Assembly: GCF_040712315.1 (NCBI RefSeq)
Contig: NC_134013.1
Coordinates: forward strand, 74,220,001-74,284,000
Source of the DNA: Castanea sativa
Lineage: Eukaryota; Streptophyta; Magnoliopsida; Fagales; Fagaceae
Reading direction: 5' to 3'
Length of the DNA: 64,000 bases
Every line of letters begins with the position of its first letter. Position 1 is the stretch's first letter. The notes under the pieces are model-generated. The model did no database searches and had not been told where the DNA came from. It worked only from the letters and a program-made list of their open reading frames with translations. The translations under genes were made by a program, and so were the position numbers. Shown piece after piece: positions 42,588 through 57,507 of this stretch.

Positions 42588-43440
42588 CTTCTCGATCTAT
42601 TTCTAACTGTTACCGTTTTGTTTTTGAGTTTTGAGTAGCTGAAGGAGCTTATGCTTATGAAAGAAGCTGTGATATGATATAGACGTGGTGGTTGTTAGAA
42701 CTTGGAAGATATTTTTTGAAACTTTTTCTTTTCTTTTTTTTTTATCTGTTTGAAGTTTGAACGAACAGTGTGTGTGTAACAGAGGAAATGATTTTTTTGA
42801 AACTTTGAAAAGAAAGACCGGGTACTAGAGCCACGTAGGAGTAAAAGGAACGGGCGCGTGTGTTGTACTTGTTATTGGAGGAGGGAGTTACGAGTGGCGC
42901 CGGTCCATGTGTTTTTTACTTTTTTTTTTAAATATGGTGCAAAGGGCGATAGAATGATTTTGACTTTATAGCTTATGCGGTTTGAAACGGGATTGCTGAA
43001 CCACGCTCTTCGGAATGGCGCGTGGTGAAATCGCGCATGACTTTTTTAGTCTTTTACCCCGTGTTCGGTGTTCCCTCTGAAGTAGTCAAGTAGGCTATGG
43101 TGTTTTTCTGGTTTGGTAAAGTGTACAGTGTACTGTACTCACTCACATTGTCTCTCTGGCTTTGTTATTGGTCGTCGCCGAGTACGTGGCCCGCTTCAAT
43201 GAAACACGGTCTGTGAGTGTTTATGCAGTCTGGGATCCACAACCCACATCCTACATCATGGTTCGCCTTAAGACTCACTTGAGATTTGACAGCTCTTAGA
43301 CTTGTAGATAGAGTTTGAATTATGAATTTCTTTTTAATTATGAATATTTTAATAACGTATTTTTACGATACTTTTTAAATTACAATTTTTCACTATCATT
43401 TTAAACAGTAATACAACTATGCTACCAAATAGGCTCCTAG
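42588..43440 (-). promoter_or_regulatory. probable kinesin-13 5' UTR and promoter region
   Basis: Upstream of the kinesin ATG there is no other gene. The first ~250 bp has T-rich and 'agtgtgtgtgtaac' type sequence without repeats. It is non-repetitive up to the MITE at 43459. No specific element could be proven. Confidence 0.3.
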
Positions 43441-43458
43441 CATCTCATGTTATATAGG

Positions 43459-43735
43459 GTCCGTTTGGATAGAACTTATTACTGAAAATTGAAAACTGAA
43501 AACACTGTAGCAAAATAATTTTTAAATGTGTAAATAGTGATGCGGGACCCATTTTTAATAAAAAATTGATAAAAAAGTACATAAACAGTACGCGCACAGT
43601 ACATACACAGTGCCGCACAGTACGCGCACTGCGCATATGTCCCCCTCTGCAGCAGAATCAAAAAAAAAAAAAAAAAAAAAACCAAAACGTAAAACGCAAA
43701 ACGTGGAAACGCAACAGTTGTATCCAAACCCCCTC
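43459..43735. mobile_element. hAT-like MITE of the tccgtttggatag family
   Basis: It starts gtccgtttggatagaactt and ends with 'gttgtatccaaac'. It shares 'tgaaaacactgtagcaaaat' and the following 'aatttttaaatgtg' with the other copies. Its middle contains repeated 'acagtacgcgcac'-type words and a poly(A) tract (43660-43681). No clean target duplication was seen. Confidence 0.75.
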
Positions 43736-43877
43736 ATAATACCAATAGCCCAGCCCACTCTTCTCGCCCCCCCTCCTCCCTCCCAATCACCACTACCCAG
43801 ACCTGGAGCCCAGCCCAACCTAAACTTAAAAACCCATTATCCCTTAAACTTACAAACCAATTAAGAGAGACTAAAGT

Positions 43878-44224
43878 TCCGTTTGGATAGAATTTATTGT
43901 TGAAAACTAAAAATACTATAGTAAAATAATTTTTAAATGTGTGAATAGTACTGTGGAACTTATTTTTAATAAAAAAATTGGCTGAAAAGTGAAGTTTGTG
44001 AGTCACATGAACAGTGCACGGGACCTACTTATGCACTGAAAAGTGGTTGAAAAGTCCACTATTGCGGCTACTGTTCATGCACAGTGCATGAACAGTAGCC
44101 TTTGTCCCTTAAAAGCTGAAAAGCTGCGCAGGAAAACAAAAAAGAAAAAAAAAAGAGCTGTAACGTGAACGTGCCAAATGTAAACGCGCCAAACGTAAAC
44201 GCAATAATTTGTATCCAAACGGGT
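43878..44224. mobile_element. hAT-like MITE, 347 bp, perfect 8-bp target duplication
   Basis: The direct repeat actaaagt lies at 43870-43877 and 44225-44232. The element opens tccgtttggatagaattt and ends gtatccaaacgggt. An internal hairpin (actgttcatgcacagtgcat, then gaacagt) is centred near 44082. The 8-bp duplication identifies the family as hAT-type. Confidence 0.88.
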
Positions 44225-44232
44225 ACTAAAGT

Positions 44233-45005
44233 GGAGAGAGTAGAGGGAGCCACGCCGTCACACAGCACAGGTCGTCAGTCACGCAGGACACCGTCACAGC
44301 CCTCAAGCCGTCTAGCACCTCTGGCAGCTTTATTTGCCCAACCCACCGCCGTCATAACATTGATATGATTTTTCTATCTACACTTCATAGACCATACCCA
44401 TATAATGTTTGTGAATGTGTGATTGTGTTTTTTTTTTTTTTTTTTTTTGCTAAGGATGATTGTGAATTGAATTTGAATTTGTGGTTGTGTTTGGGACTTG
44501 GAGTCTTTGTCGGTATAAGAGATTTTTTTTTTTTTTTTTTTTGCAGCTGATGAGTAGGAGTGCCTGAAATGAGAATGTGAGATGTGAGTTGGATTTATAT
44601 ATAATTATAATAAAACTATATGTAAATCATTTGGCACTTTGACTGTTTTGTTGTTTGTTGGTAGTGGGGCAATATTAGGGAATAGGCAACAGACATAGAT
44701 GAAAAAAATAAAAGGTTATTGCATTATAAATTAGTAGTGGGGGGTAAGGTTGTGAGTGATAGAGATAATAGTGACAAAAAAGCAGATATAAAAAACTAAA
44801 AGAAATACATAATATAAAAAATATGTGACACAAATTCATCAAAATAAAATTGTCACTTGTCGACATTGCTAAGTGGTAACACATAATGCCATAACTAATA
44901 TTTATAAATTATATTAATTTATAATTGAAACTTGTAAATCTATAAATTTAGAAACAATGATTTTGAGTATTTGTCGTGGTTGATAGTTTGTTAATAATAA
45001 TAATT

Positions 45006-45036
<31 letters not shown>

Positions 45037-45834
45037 TTGAATTTTTTTTTCGCTTATCTCCAACCCTCCTAGCTTGAACTCCTGAGTTCGTCCATGATTT
45101 TAACACAAAACTTTATAAAACATAATACATTAGATATTTTATTAATTTTATTGATTTAAAATTGTTTTTATTCTTTTTAATCCTTAATTTATTTTTTCTT
45201 TATTATTTGTTCTCAACTATTATATTTTAAAATATTCGTCTTAATCTCACTATCACATTTTCAAAATATCGTCCTATTCTAATGGTCGAAATTTCAAAAA
45301 TTCGAATTTTCTTAACAAGCATTTTTTAAATTAAAAAAATTATTCTAATGGTCATACTTTTGGAAATCCATTTTTCGTGAATACCATATTTTTGGATTCT
45401 TTTCCCTTAACGATCACATGGGTTTTTTGAAGAGTATGATAGATGCAATGGAAACTCATATCCATTTTAATTGTATTAAACTATAAATCCATAAAAAACT
45501 ATATACATAAAATATAAACTAAACTCTAAACTTGTCAAAACACATATCAAAAGCCTAAAACATATTTATAGATGCAATCTAAATATCAACCTGTCAAGTT
45601 GAAGTTGTTTCAATTGAGCTAAACTACCAATGTAGTCCATAAAAAAAAATTACATACATAACTCATATCCAACAACATTAACTCACATAGAAAACCCATT
45701 GAATTCAACAACCATTAAGCTTGCCACTTCCTTTAATGACAAATGGTACTTAAACTTAACACAACAACACAGCCAATGAGTTTTAATGGCAGCTTCATAA
45801 AAAAGAGGAAACAAATAAACCAAACCAAAAGTTT
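44233..45834. other. intergenic, no gene seen
   Basis: Contains two long poly(T) tracts (44428-44448 and 44522-44542) and an (AAT)/(ATT)n and (AT)n tract near 44993-45038. The first poly(T) is flanked by tgattgtg at 44420-44427 and 44457-44464, possibly another tail-only insertion. The left end of the Harbinger element is expected here but was not found. Confidence 0.4.
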
Positions 45835-46975
45835 TCACGACTCTTCTTGTAATTGCCACAAATGTTCAACAATGTCCATTTGGAGTTGACAATGAATTTC
45901 TTGGTCCCTAATGCATCAATGAACATGAATGAACTCCATAAATTTATTTGTCTACTCACCTGGCATTGGTGTACACAGAATCTCATTAATTTGTTCATAA
46001 TCTAAGTCCACCACTTCAGCTTCATCTCGCTCATCTTCAATAATCATGTAATGGAGAATTATGCATATTTTCTAATGTCTTATAGTGTTTCATGATAGAA
46101 AAACCATGTAGGTCCACGTATCGTGCTTAAAGCACTCCAAATGCATGCTCTACATCGGTAAGCAAGCTCTACATCCTTCACAAATGTTGACTACTTTGGA
46201 TATATGTCATTGGTAAGGTATTATAACATTGTGTAATCATTACCATCAATTCAATAATTAACTACTAGGGCACGTCCTTGTGCGAACTTAGAAAATATAT
46301 GAGACCACTCCAATGCGTTAATGTTATTATTTAACCCAAGGAACCCAAAAAATGAGTGTCATATTCAAATATCATATAAAACCACTGCTTCCAAAATAAC
46401 AGTCAGCTCATGAATATGACCACAATACATCCATTTCCATGCAACTGGATAATTTTTCCATTTTTAATGCAAACAATTAATACTTCCCTACATGTCTAGA
46501 AATCTACGGCTTTGGCCATTGGTTAACAATCTAGCGATGTCTTCATTGTCTGGTGACCTCAAGTATTTTATCTGAAAAAAATATCAACTACCGCTACAAC
46601 AAATTTTTTTAGACTCATCATTGCAGCAATCATCTTTTGAAGGGAAGATAAACCAAGCGCATTATTTTTTTGGTAAAGTAAGATTCATGAGCTTCTACCT
46701 TAGATAGAATCAGAGAAAAAGAGAACGTCTCATTCGAAATCTCCTATAAAATAGATTGAGAGGATATATTAGTAATTCAGCAAAGTAGTTGTGATAAAGC
46801 CTTTTTATGGCCAGCTAAATGATTATATTCGATATACTGATGACAGTTACATTGTGATGTCAAACTTGTGAGAAGTTGTATGATTATCTCATCTTCATCT
46901 GAGTCATCATCAAGTAATTCACAAAAAAAAAAAAAAATGGCGACGCATGGAGATAAGCTAGAATAAAACATTGGA
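45835..46975 (-). pseudogene. PIF/Harbinger transposase, broken
   Basis: Read through stops, the minus strand gives an acidic start (SDEDEIIIQLLTSLT near 46930), RYLRSPDNEDIARLL near 46570, FFGFLGLNNNINALEWSHIF near 46350, and 'DGNDYTM' then YPK near 46240. It continues with DVEHAFGVL..ARYVDLHG near 46150 and a tail (MIIEDE, then EVVDLDYEQINE near 46030; the LLNICGNY end near 45855). These are hallmark blocks of plant Harbinger transposases, including the DVERAFGVL motif around the last acidic residue. At least five in-frame stops and a small duplication of 'gatgtagag' disable it. Confidence 0.85.
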
Positions 46976-47597
46976 AATCATTTATCATTATAGATGCAAG
47001 AAACATAATATAAAATGAAATTGATAACTTTAAAAGAAGATCCGATCGTTATGTATAGAATATAAAATTTTCTTTAAATAAAAACATGGCTTAACTATCA
47101 TTCGGGAATGTTCCTATAAATTATAAAATTAATTGCTACTTAAATTATTCGGGAAGATGAATAAGTACATATAATCAAGAAGAGACAAACAACCTAGAAG
47201 CAAAGATGTTTCCTGCAAATAAATGTTCCTTGTGTACGAAGGCTATTAGTAGCCAACCAAAATTCCCTTCCAAAATTATAGGCAACACAAATTCTATAGT
47301 AATATGAAATCAAACATAGAAAATACACAAGTCATTTTATATAAAGCTAAAATGCTACGATTACTTAAGTGGTAGTGGCATAATAGAATATACAACAAAA
47401 TTACATATTGAGAGTCAAGACATTTTGCTAAGATCACAAAATACATATCAAGGCCTAAAATAAGCTACAACCAAAAAATGTCACAGAATACAAAGCAACT
47501 CTTAAAATAAGCTGCTACTACCAAAATAAGGTTGAAACAAGACATCGCCAACATCATCTCAACCCAACGAACTACTCGAACTTTGTTTTGCAAGGAT
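46976..47597 (-). other. spacer between the Harbinger transposase and ORF1
   Basis: AT-rich, no recognisable coding blocks. In Harbinger elements the two genes are separated by a non-coding spacer, consistent with this layout. Confidence 0.4.
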
Positions 47598-48040
47598 TTA
47601 CTTTTGGAGTGTATCATATAAAAGTCTTTGTGGTTTGTTCATGACACTTGTGTCTAGCATCATAATTCTTTTGTTCTTTTGCAACTCTTGCAAGCAAACG
47701 TTTTCTGCTTTGGTACGTACTTTCTCTTTTTCAAGTGCACATGATTCTTCAAGAATTTTCAATTTCTTTTTCAAATGTTTCATTGCAAAATCTTTCCCAT
47801 TATCTTTTCTTCTTTGATTAGCCTTTTCAGCTTTTCTACCTATTGGCCTCTCGAAATCCATAGTGTCATCAACCCTCCTCCTTTGATCTATTGAATCTGG
47901 AGCTTGAGGTATTTATTTTCTAGAATTTTCCCTAAGTGTAGTATGTACCCACTTAGGAAAATCCTTCAACAATAGCTAACAATGTTCATATTGAAAATGG
48001 TAACCATGAAATTCTTTAAACAATTCATTTGCTTTCTCAA

Positions 48041-48074
<34 letters not shown>

Positions 48075-48424
48075 CATAATTAGTTTCTTCAAAAAATTCA
48101 CTTGTGTTGTTAATCTAAAAAATTAAAGACCACACAAAAGTTATACCTTCATTTGCTCAGTGGTTCCACTTTCATTCTTTGCTTCAGTTTTAGCTAAAGA
48201 CCCACAAAATTTAGTTATTTCCCTATTAATCACCCCCATCGGCTTGTTAGGGATGAAATACTATGTGTAGAATCAATATTGTGGTCCTCAAGACTAAATT
48301 TGATACCACGTTTTGTTGTTGTTTTAGAAGTGACAACTTCAACATTTAGTGGAGAATCTTGGACTAACATAGAACTATTTTCAAATACAGCCAAAAGTTG
48401 CTCCTCAAAATTAATATCCCCCAT
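47598..48424 (-). pseudogene. PIF/Harbinger ORF1 (Myb/SANT-like DNA-binding partner), internally deleted
   Basis: The minus strand reads KRGIKFSLEDHNIDSTHSIS followed by SLTSRWGVINREITKFCGSL near 48330-48190. The latter is the typical end of the trihelix/Myb-like domain, but the segment between 'FSLED' and 'SISSL' is short, so the first helices are deleted. A Lys/Glu-rich coiled-coil part follows at 47861-47598 (GRKAEKANQRRKDNGKDFAM). A 30-bp AT repeat and stops lie between. In PIF/Harbinger systems this protein helps bring the transposase to the termini. Confidence 0.7.
48044..48073. repeat. (AT)n microsatellite
   Basis: About 15 AT units inside the decayed Harbinger ORF1. Confidence 0.95.
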
Positions 48425-49490
48425 AAGATATCAGTGTACAATGAAATGTCTACTTCTAAGTCCGTGCTCTAAATAGATTTGTAGAAAAAAAAAATTTAGG
48501 CAGTCCAAAGAGAGCCAAAAAAAAAAATGCATATATGAATGCACAAAAAATTGGAAATAAATTCTAAATGCCAAAGATTTATCATTCTAAATGCTAGAAT
48601 TAGATCTTTGGTATAGATTGTTTTATTCTCACAATTAAATTCCTAAATGTAAAACCATTTGTGAGAGATATGGTTTTATTCTAAATGCTAAAATTTATGA
48701 GAGAAATAAATTATTGTTCTAAATGGTGAATTAGAATTTGGAATCTATAGTGTCTCACAATTTGCATCCAAGTAATTGAAAAAAAAAACCATGACATAGC
48801 ACATATGAACTAAGAAGAAAGAGAGGGTAGAAGTAGACATCGAAACACTGAGAGAATGGAGAAGATAGAGAACTTAACTATATGAAGTAGTAGTAGAACA
48901 AATCGGTGAAACCATGAGAGAATCAGCAGAATTGAGATTGAATCGGCAATACATTGAGCAAATTGGTGACACCGAAATACAAATCTAATAAGCTGAGATG
49001 CTAAGACGAAACTCTAATACTTTGCTCTGAGATTACCCAAACCGAATCGTAAATAGTTTCGGTTATGAGATTAGAATAAAAAGGAGAGAGCGAAAAAGAA
49101 GAAGAAGAAAAAGACAATGAAGGAGATTGTATAGGTCAATGATGCTGGAATTTGTGAGATAGTAAAGAGGAAATTGGTCAAGAGGTGGTTCATGAAAAGG
49201 AAGAGGAGAAAACAAGTTACAAGAGAGTTTGTGAGAGTGAAAGGCTGAAGTGAACATGCGACTGAGATGAAGAAAAGATGAGATATTTTGTTTGAGAAGA
49301 GAGAGAAAGATGAATAAAAAAATGAAATGACATTACTTCTGTACCGTTCCAAACATAGCATCCTACTATAGCAAATATCAAAACTATTTGGCATTTGACA
49401 CATCTCATGAAGTCATGGTGGTTTTTTTTTTTTGTTTGGGTGTGCCAAATGCTAAAAAATTAGCATTTGGCATACTTGACGCTATTGCTT
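48425..49490 (-). mobile_element. 5' flank and terminal region of the Harbinger element
   Basis: No coding. A GA-rich stretch (49080-49330) is followed by 'ggcatttgacacatctcatg', then 'gtgccaaatgctaaaaaatt', ending near 49490. That end matches 23290-23381 closely, making it a shared terminal sequence with the non-autonomous family. The opposite terminus of the element was not located. Confidence 0.55.
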
Positions 49491-49559
49491 TTATGGGTGG
49501 AGCCCACATGCTATTTTTTCAAATTAATATACACTATACACAAGTCAAGAATTTAAAAA

Positions 49560-50165
49560 TTGTGACATTAATACTTTGGCAAAACACAAACGAGTCCTTA
49601 AACCCATTCGTTGGGAGAGGCCTAATAGAGGGTGGGTCAAGCTAAATACAGATGGCTCATCTTCAGGAAATCCAGGACCAGCAGGGTGTGGTGGAATTCT
49701 TCATGATGATATTGGAGATTGGTTGTTTGGGTTCTCCAGGAAAATAAGGATTACCACGAGCTTTATGGCAAAATTATAGGCTGTGAGGGATGGACTATCC
49801 CTTTGTCTGCATAGAAATTTTCATGTTGTAGAATTAGAGTTGGATGCTAAAAGTATTTTTGATGTACTAACTAACCCGAACCAGTCAAACAATATCATAT
49901 CTGCCATTCTTAATGACTGCAGGCAGATGATGCCCCAATTTCCTCAACTCAGAGTTAAGCATTGCTACAGAGAGGCAAACAGATGTGCAGACAAATTATC
50001 CCAAATGGGAGTGCAGCAGCTTGTAGACTTTAGTTTTTATGAAGATTCCCCTCAGGAACTTCAATCTGATTTAGAATTTGATTATTCCGGATTGTATGTT
50101 AATAGGCGATATCCAGATACTCTGTTTTTAATGAATTTCCATTTTCACCAAAAACAAAAGTCATA
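49560..50165 (+). pseudogene. LINE-type RNase H fragment
   Basis: This is an RVT_3-type RNase H as carried by plant L1-like elements. It reads WVKLNTDGSSSGNPGPAGCG (first Asp), then SFMAKL-stop-AVRDGLSLCL, ELDAKSIFDVL, and REANRCADKLSQMG. In related proteins the second block is AEL.A; here the Glu position reads Lys and a TAG follows (49777-49779). The domain is therefore inactive. There is no reverse transcriptase upstream, so the copy is a 5'-truncated relic. Confidence 0.8.
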
Positions 50166-50805
50166 ATTTAGTTATTAACTAGTTTGGATTGCATGTGCAA
50201 GATTCGTGCTAGTTATTATAAAGATTAATAGTTAAGGTTAGATTTAGAATTCATTTATAACCCAAACTAAAAATATAATCATTTGAGTGTTAAAGTGCTT
50301 AGAAATTGCACCATTAAATAAGACATTCATTTGACTATATAAGAAAGAAGCACAAAAATTATAATAGGACACATAATACATCACAAGATACATTACTTAA
50401 AGATGAAACTTTTGATAACATGTATAACAATTGGTGGTATCTTAAAAGTTCCATAACAACTTTCCAAAGTTAATGACCTATTTGGTAACGGAGTTTAAAT
50501 AACAAAAACTGTTGTTTAAACACTACAACATGCATTTTTACACACTTTTTTCACTTATACAAATTTTCACAAAATTTAAATAACATTACTAAAAATCTCT
50601 TACCAAATAAGCCTTAAATTACTCTTTTAAAAGTTCATGATTTTTTAGTGGATATTGTGGTATACTTTTGTGTTAAAACTATTTTCCCTCTTTCTTTTGT
50701 CGGTAAGAGTTTGTTTCTCAAAAAAAAAAAAAAATATGAATTATCCCAAAAACACCAGACATGTGTTGGGTTAGTAATACATCACATCACAACTATCATC
50801 AACTA
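50166..50805. other. intergenic, no gene seen
   Basis: AT-rich spacer between the LINE fragment and the tRNA gene, with a poly(A) tract at about 50721-50734 and no coding or repeat structure recognised. Confidence 0.4.
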
Positions 50806-50845
50806 GTTGAGATGGCCGAGTTGGTCTAAGGCGCCAGATTAAGGT

Positions 50846-50878
<33 letters not shown>

Positions 50879-50886
50879 TCTCAACA
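50806..50886 (+). tRNA. tRNA-Leu (anticodon AAG)
   Basis: The acceptor stem GTTGAGA pairs perfectly with TCTCAAC, with discriminator A at 50886. A box tggccgagttgg, D arm, and anticodon stem CCAGA/TCTGG with loop TTAAGGT give anticodon AAG. A long variable arm (gtccgaaagggc) marks a class II tRNA-Leu. The T arm with ggttcaaatcc is the B box. No intron. CCA is not encoded. T-rich runs shortly downstream can terminate RNA polymerase III. It is nearly the standard plant nuclear tRNA-Leu(AAG). It lies 300 bp upstream of the E2 gene on the same strand. Confidence 0.97.
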
Positions 50887-51184
50887 AACTCATTTTCATT
50901 TTTTAAACTTTGCCACTGTCTTGCGGAGCCCACCCTTTTCAACGACATCAGATGATCTCCACCGTCAATGTTTAATGAATCCAAAATATTTGCCAGATCA
51001 CTAATCACTGTGTCCTCCTAGACAAGACGTACAAATCCAACGGTGCAGATTCATCCCAAATCCCCCAATTCCACCTCCCGCTCTTTTTTTTTACTTCACA
51101 TACTCTTTTCTCGACAAATTTCAAACCCACAGAGAGAGAAAAAAAAAAAAAAAAAAAAAAACCCATCACCAAAATTAGCGTAAA

Positions 51185-54421
<3,237 letters not shown>

Positions 54422-55257
54422 AAATTGTCACAGTTTCAAACTTTCAATTGAGTTGACAGGGATGAACTTTTTTTAATTAACTCTCTGCTTGTGATTCAAT
54501 GTAGTATGGTGGTTTATAACATAAGAAGTTTCTTTTTGCCTTTACAGGGACTATACTATCGGAGCAATACAATCAACTTCTCAAATTACAATGCTCAAAC
54601 AAATCTAAAAGAGAACAAGAAAACGATTTATTATTATGTTGTGGGATCCCTAGTAGCTCTTCTTAGAGGACATCAAGGAATCCTTTCTTTGATCACTTAA
54701 ATCCCTTATTTATGATTATTATTAGGAAGCTATGGAGAGAACTAAAGTTGGAATGTTACTTCATGCTTAGATTCTGCTTTAGCCTCCCCCCTAACACTTC
54801 TTTTGAAATGAAAATAAGAAAAGAAAAAGAAAGTCAATTAACCCTAAACCAGGAAAGTCGTTGTATGAGACAGTTTGTGATGGTACTCACTTGGATGCAG
54901 TTTGTAGCTTGTGTCTTGCAAGCATTTCTCTCCGAGTTATTCAAAGTCATGCGTTAGGCATATTACTCTTTTTTTTTAAAAATAAATCATGAGACATTAG
55001 GTACATTGCTTAATTTAAGATAATTTCATTAATTTGGATGGAGCTGGCTTAGTTTAACGTTCGTATAATTTTGACCATTTTTTTTTTTTTGCTGAGAATT
55101 TCTAACAATTATAGTTTGAGAGAGAGCAAAATGATGTATCCTAAATGTGTTTTTCGAGGAGTATGAAAAAATGAAAAGATAGAAAATGTTGGGAGGATAA
55201 AAAATATTAATAAAAATGAAAAGATAGAAAATGTTGGGAGGATAGAAAATATTTTTA
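54422..55257 (+). other. E2 3' flank, no further gene
   Basis: Probable 3' UTR then intergenic DNA. A poly(A)-signal-like 'gaaatgaaaataag' lies near 54805-54818. At about 55167-55245 'aatgaaaagatagaaaatgt' with 'tgggaggata' occurs twice as a short tandem duplication. Confidence 0.35.
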
Positions 55258-55407
55258 TTTTGATTAAAGGCGCTCGCTCTTGATGATAGCTCTTTATTAT
55301 CAGATTAAGACACTAGTCGGTTTGGTGTAGACAGAGATCGAATCTTAGATTTTTTGCTCAATCATTAGAAATTTTACTAGTTGAGCTAACTAAAATCCAT
55401 TATTATT
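55258..55407 (-). mobile_element. tRNA-derived SINE copy
   Basis: Minus strand: head ggattttagttagctcaact (A box tagctcaactagt), B-box-like agattcgatctc about 45 bp on, then 'gtctacacc' and 'gtgtcttaatctgataataa', then 'agagctatcatcaagagcg' and an A-rich tail. It is the same family as 13552-13712. It is truncated by nothing obvious and no clear target duplication was fixed. Confidence 0.65.
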
Positions 55408-55465
55408 ATGTCCTTATTATAAGTAGAATGCTAGAAAAGTGGGGGGTAATTTTTATTATGTCTCT

Positions 55466-56137
55466 TGTGGGGACACAATTTTCAGACCAAGCCCAAAATG
55501 TAAGGGATCTTGACCCAGTGAACCTAGTACAATAAATTTGTAGAGAGTGGGTCAAAGAGCTAGGCTTTAGTGCTTGGATAACAGTTAATATGGTTTTGGA
55601 TGATGAGCCAACAAGAATTGAACCCGGTTTGTGCGAGAAAGTTGGTTCTCGGCATAGTCCGAGGAGCTCTGTTCTAGCGTATATTGGATGACCATGGTTA
55701 CAGGAGTTGTTGAGATTGCTATAGTGCTTTCTCTTCTCCTTTTTTCATCTCCCCTTCTCTGGGATCTCTACCCTTATTTATATTACCTCTCTCCCTTCAT
55801 CCTTACCCTACACGTGGACTACATGTGGACAGTTGATGGTTGTCCCATCAGCCCTCTCTAAAAGTCTTCTGGGATGGCTGTAAGGCTGCCATAATACTGT
55901 TCAGAGGTCACTTCCTCATTAATGCGGTGGTAGCAGTTTTCCCTTAGATATTTTTGAGTCCTTATCCCTCTTGTACGTTCATGATACTCGTTGCTATCAT
56001 TAGAACTTCTTGGAATGTCATCCTTGATCATTAGGATTTATACTAGATTTGCGTTTGGCTTTATCCGAGGAGATAGTACTCCTCGGACTCGGACCACCCA
56101 TGCTTCTCGGCCAAATCCCAAAATCCATGACCCCACA
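55466..56137 (-). repeat. 3' LTR of the young element
   Basis: 672 bp from tgtggggacacaattttcag to the end 'catgaccccaca'. Near-identical partner at 57508-58179. Contains 'ctctacccttatttatatta' near 55768, which on the minus strand gives a TATA-like taatataaataag. Confidence 0.93.
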
Positions 56138-56379
56138 ATAGCCCCTCAAAACTCCGGTTTTCTCCTCGCATCCGAGGAGAAAAGTGGGGTTTTGAATTCT
56201 TAAGAGTTGATTCTGCTTTAATCCTTTGATTTACATTTGTGGGAATGTCGTTTCAAGCGCCCCATATTTATACTGTGAATTGCTCCTTTCAGAGCTACCA
56301 ATCTGAGGATTTGGTTATAATCTTGGGCCTGTTTTGACACTTAGTGAGAAACAAATAAATGTTGTGGAATGATAATTTC

Positions 56380-57100
56380 CCAAAGTATGTGGTTCGAGGA
56401 CCGAGGCATGATCAAGTTTATAGTTTAAATACCTTAAAGAGAGATGCCATAAAGTGTTAACTTTCTCACATCATCTGGTCCGAGGACCGAGGCATGATTG
56501 AGTTATAATTTAAACACTTTGAAGAGAGATGTCATTACGTGTTAATTTCCCCAAAGCAGGAGGTCCGAGGACCCGACATAGCTAAGGTTCTGTTTAACCA
56601 CTTCAATAGATGCCAGTGTGTGTTAATTTCCCCAAAGCAGGAGGTCCGAGGACCCGGCATAGCTAAGGTTCTGTTTAACCACTTCAATAGATGTCAGTGT
56701 GTGTTAATTTCCCCAAAGCAGGAGGTCCGAGGACCCGGCATAGCTAAGGTTCTGTTTAACCACTTCAAAAGATGTCAGTGTGTGTTAATTTCTCCAAAGC
56801 AGGAGGTCCGAGGACCCGGCATAGCTAAGGTTCTGTTTAACCACTTCAAAAGATGTCAGTGTGTGTTAATTTCCCCAAAGCAGGAGGTCCGAGGACCCGG
56901 CATAGCTAAGGTTCTGTTTAACCACTTCAATAGATGTCAGTGTGTGTTAATTTCCCCAAAGTAGAAGGTCCGAGGACCCGGCATAGTTAAGGTTCTGTTT
57001 AACCACTTCAATAGATGTCAGTGTGTGTTAATTTCCCCAAAGCAGGAGGTCCGAGGACCCGACATAGCTAAGGTTCTGTTTAACCACTTCAAAAGATTAG
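56380..57100. repeat. 81-bp tandem array (7 good units plus 2 degenerate)
   Basis: The block aggtccgaggaccc starts at 56561, 56642, 56723, 56804, 56885, 56966 and 57047, an exact 81-bp spacing. Two weaker units sit near 56393 and 56479. Units differ by a few bases. As 81 is divisible by three, the plus strand shows an open 141-aa repeat frame (56539-56964). It is antisense to the element and not likely a gene. The tccgagga word also occurs in the LTRs. Confidence 0.92.
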
Positions 57101-57119
57101 AAGATGTCAATATATATAC

Positions 57120-57400
57120 CTTCAAGGACTAGCCCCGTCGCAAAGCCCCATTGAATTGCTCATATGTTGCTGCCACTTCCTCTAATTGAGGTTTAGCGAA
57201 CTCGGCCACCAAATTTGCGAGGACCTGGCCCCTGACAGAGGTACGAGCCATGTACTTGATGTCAAAAGCCCCCAGAACTGTGCCCTATTTAGCAATCCTC
57301 CCCATATAATCCACACTTTGTAGTATAGACCTGAGCGGAAGCTAAGTTAGGACAACAACTGTGTGCCTCATGTAGTGACTTGCTCACATAGCAAACTGGC
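57120..57400 (-). pseudogene. fragment of Tat-type reverse transcriptase/RNase H connection
   Basis: On the minus strand the interior reads PLRSILQSVDYMGRIAK, stop, GTVLGAFDIKYMARTSVRG, QVLANLVAEFAKP. This is the standard phrase between reverse transcriptase and the extra RNase H in Tat/Ogre-type elements. It shows that the element derives from, or captured part of, an autonomous Tat element. Confidence 0.75.
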
Positions 57401-57507
57401 TACCATAATGGCTTTCCCCAGGGACTCTCACTGATGGGAGCCTAATTGTATCATATTTAACCGTTGCACCCACTATTACACAAGCTCTTCCCACAGACGG
57501 CGCCAAT

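Noticed and set aside
43610..43864. 84-aa plus-strand frame and minus-strand frames around it
   Set aside because: They span a MITE and a pyrimidine-rich stretch, with poly-Lys/Phe from homopolymers; not a gene.
44515..44545. Poly(T) tract as a further tail-only insertion
   Set aside because: No convincing flanking duplication could be matched, unlike the neighbouring tract at 44428.
56539..56964. 141-aa open frame with a 27-aa repeat
   Set aside because: It is the plus-strand reading of the 81-bp tandem array in a minus-strand LTR element. It is open only because the unit length is divisible by three, and no start context or known domain was seen.
56561..57100. Regular repeats resembling a CRISPR array
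   Set aside because: Units are contiguous 81-bp tandem copies with no unique spacers, inside a plant LTR element.
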